Source of the DNA: an uncultured Eubacteriales bacterium | GTDB taxonomy: Bacteria; Bacillota; Clostridia; Lachnospirales; Cellulosilyticaceae | Direction: 5' to 3' | NCBI GenBank assembly: GCA_900551325.1 | Contig: URVM01000002.1 | Coordinates: 248,001-312,000, forward strand | Length of the DNA: 64,000 bases | Shown here: in pieces, positions 63,205 through 64,000 of the stretch | Numbering within the stretch: position 1 is the first letter of the stretch | Layout: each line of letters opens with the position of its first letter | Program-made: the position numbers and the translations under genes | Notes under the pieces: model-generated | What the model was told of the DNA's origin: nothing | What the model saw: only the letters and a program-made list of their open reading frames with translations | The model's database searches: none

Positions 63205-64000
63205 ATGGATTATATCATTGAAACAGAAAATCTTACGAAGCGATACGGAACAGCCACCGTTGTCGATAAGGTAAATCTTCATGTGCCAAAGGGCAAAATT
63301 TATGGTTTGCTCGGCAGAAACGGAGCAGGCAAAACCACAGCAATGAAAATGATGTTGCAGCTTGCTTTCCCAACGGAGGGAACGGTACGCTTGTTTGGCA
63401 CAAACTATAAGGAAAATATCCATACCCTTTATAGCAAAGTAGGCTCTATTATCGAAACACCGGGATTTTACAGTAATTTAACAGGGTATGAGAATTTGCA
63501 AATTCTCGCTAAACTGCGAGGGGGAGTATCTAAAAGTGGAGTAGAAAAAGCTCTTGAAGTTGTGGGGCTGCATAAGGAGAAAAGAAAAGTCTTTTCCGAT
63601 TATTCCCTCGGAATGAAGCAACGGCTTGGTATTGCCGCCGCCATTATGCACGAGCCGGAGCTTTTAATACTTGACGAACCGATTAACGGACTTGACCCCA
63701 TTGGAATAGTTGAAATACGCTCATTTTTATCTGAACTTAGTCACAATCATGGCATTACCATTTTTATCTCAAGCCATGTTTTAAGCGAGATTGAACAGAT
63801 AGCAGATATTATCGGCGTTATGCACGAGGGGCATTTAGTAGAGGAAGTGAATATATCCGAGCTTCACAAAAGGAATCGAAAATACATTCAATTTGATTTA
63901 TCTGACAGTGAGATAGCCGGAAAGATTTTAGAAAACCACTACCACATGACGGATTTTACAGTGCAGGACGGTACGGTGAGAATTTATGACTTTAGCCAAA
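63205..64000 (+). CDS. BcrA-type ABC transporter ATP-binding protein (partial, runs off the right edge)
   Basis: 265 residues visible. Walker A LLGRNGAGKTT, signature YSLGMKQRLGIA, Walker B LLILDEPINGLDP and H-loop ISSHVLSE. This form belongs to bacitracin/lantibiotic self-protection and resistance transporters; the permease genes would follow outside the window. AAAGGAG precedes the ATG. It follows the membrane-bound XRE regulator, which probably controls it. Confidence 0.9.
   Translation, partial: MDYIIETENLTKRYGTATVVDKVNLHVPKGKIYGLLGRNGAGKTTAMKMMLQLAFPTEGTVRLFGTNYKENIHTLYSKVGSIIETPGFYSNLTGYENLQILAKLRGGVSKSGVEKALEVVGLHKEKRKVFSDYSLGMKQRLGIAAAIMHEPELLILDEPINGLDPIGIVEIRSFLSELSHNHGITIFISSHVLSEIEQIADIIGVMHEGHLVEEVNISELHKRNRKYIQFDLSDSEIAGKILENHYHMTDFTVQDGTVRIYDFSQ

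Larger units (their letters stand above)
30372..64000 (+). mobile_element. Tn1549-like integrative conjugative element (right end outside the window)
   Basis: A co-directional block with higher GC than the left part holds the full conjugation set: VirD4, VirB6/TrbL-like, PrgI, VirB4, CHAP hydrolase, MobC, relaxase, topoisomerase, LtrC-like and the giant methylase-helicase, in the order usual for Tn1549/CTn elements of Clostridia. The left edge is placed at the core of repeat R8. No recombinase gene is inside the window, so it should lie further right. Confidence 0.85.

Overview
The window looks like a low-GC Gram-positive anaerobe of the class Clostridia. The evidence is AT-rich intergenic DNA, strong AGGAGG ribosome sites, BlaI/BlaR1 and CD3324-type genes, and a Tn1549-type conjugative element whose genes carry Clostridioides-style family names. 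A Lachnospirales host such as Cellulosilyticum is only a guess. Two blocks meet near 30,372.

Block 1 (1-30,371) is an AT-rich accessory island. It starts with two overlapping half ABC-exporter genes. From about 2.8 kb it is divided by eight related repeats (R1-R8). On the minus strand each repeat reads as a short arm (core DYHQHTTH) running into the last residues of a 23S rRNA uracil methyltransferase (RlmD/RumA: HVETVVKLVK or variants), its stop codon and a terminator. In R2-R7 a minus-strand gene or cassette ends just before the repeat. This resembles an array of attachment sites at the 3' end of rlmD, built by successive insertions or by cassette-like shuffling. The cassettes carry secreted and membrane proteins of unknown function, a truncated 2H phosphoesterase, an Imm1-like immunity protein, a frameshifted Mrr restriction enzyme, a frameshifted SWIM protein, a TOTE-type primase-helicase operon led by a RelA/SpoT-domain gene (hit at its 3' end by an IS982-family element), a BlaR1/BlaI pair, and an Abi_2/AbiF HEPN gene flanked by two copies of a small structured RNA. 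Several genes are broken by one-base indels, deletions or the IS, so the island looks partly decayed.

Block 2 (30,372 to beyond the right edge) is a Tn1549-like integrative conjugative element with visibly higher GC. In order it holds an orphan RlmD C-terminal module, ParA, ParB, a RepA/DUF6017 protein, a DUF7768-like protein, PcfB, VirD4, a leader ORF with a hairpin, Maff2, a VirB6/TrbL-like protein, PrgI, VirB4, a CHAP hydrolase (CD1108 type), DUF4315, DUF4366, topoisomerase III, an LtrC/ArdC-like zincin, TTRAP, a 2,595-residue methylase-helicase with an out-of-frame tnpV inside it, MobC, a CD1845-like protein, a relaxase, regulators and the start of a BcrA-type ABC transporter. Three AT-rich cargo genes (40.4, 46.0 and 58.8 kb) each sit just upstream of a recurring unit made of a terminator-like hairpin, the motif TGCCCAAAA and a ribosome site. 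No integrase or excisionase of certain function, tRNA, rRNA or CRISPR array was seen, and the right end of the element lies outside the window.
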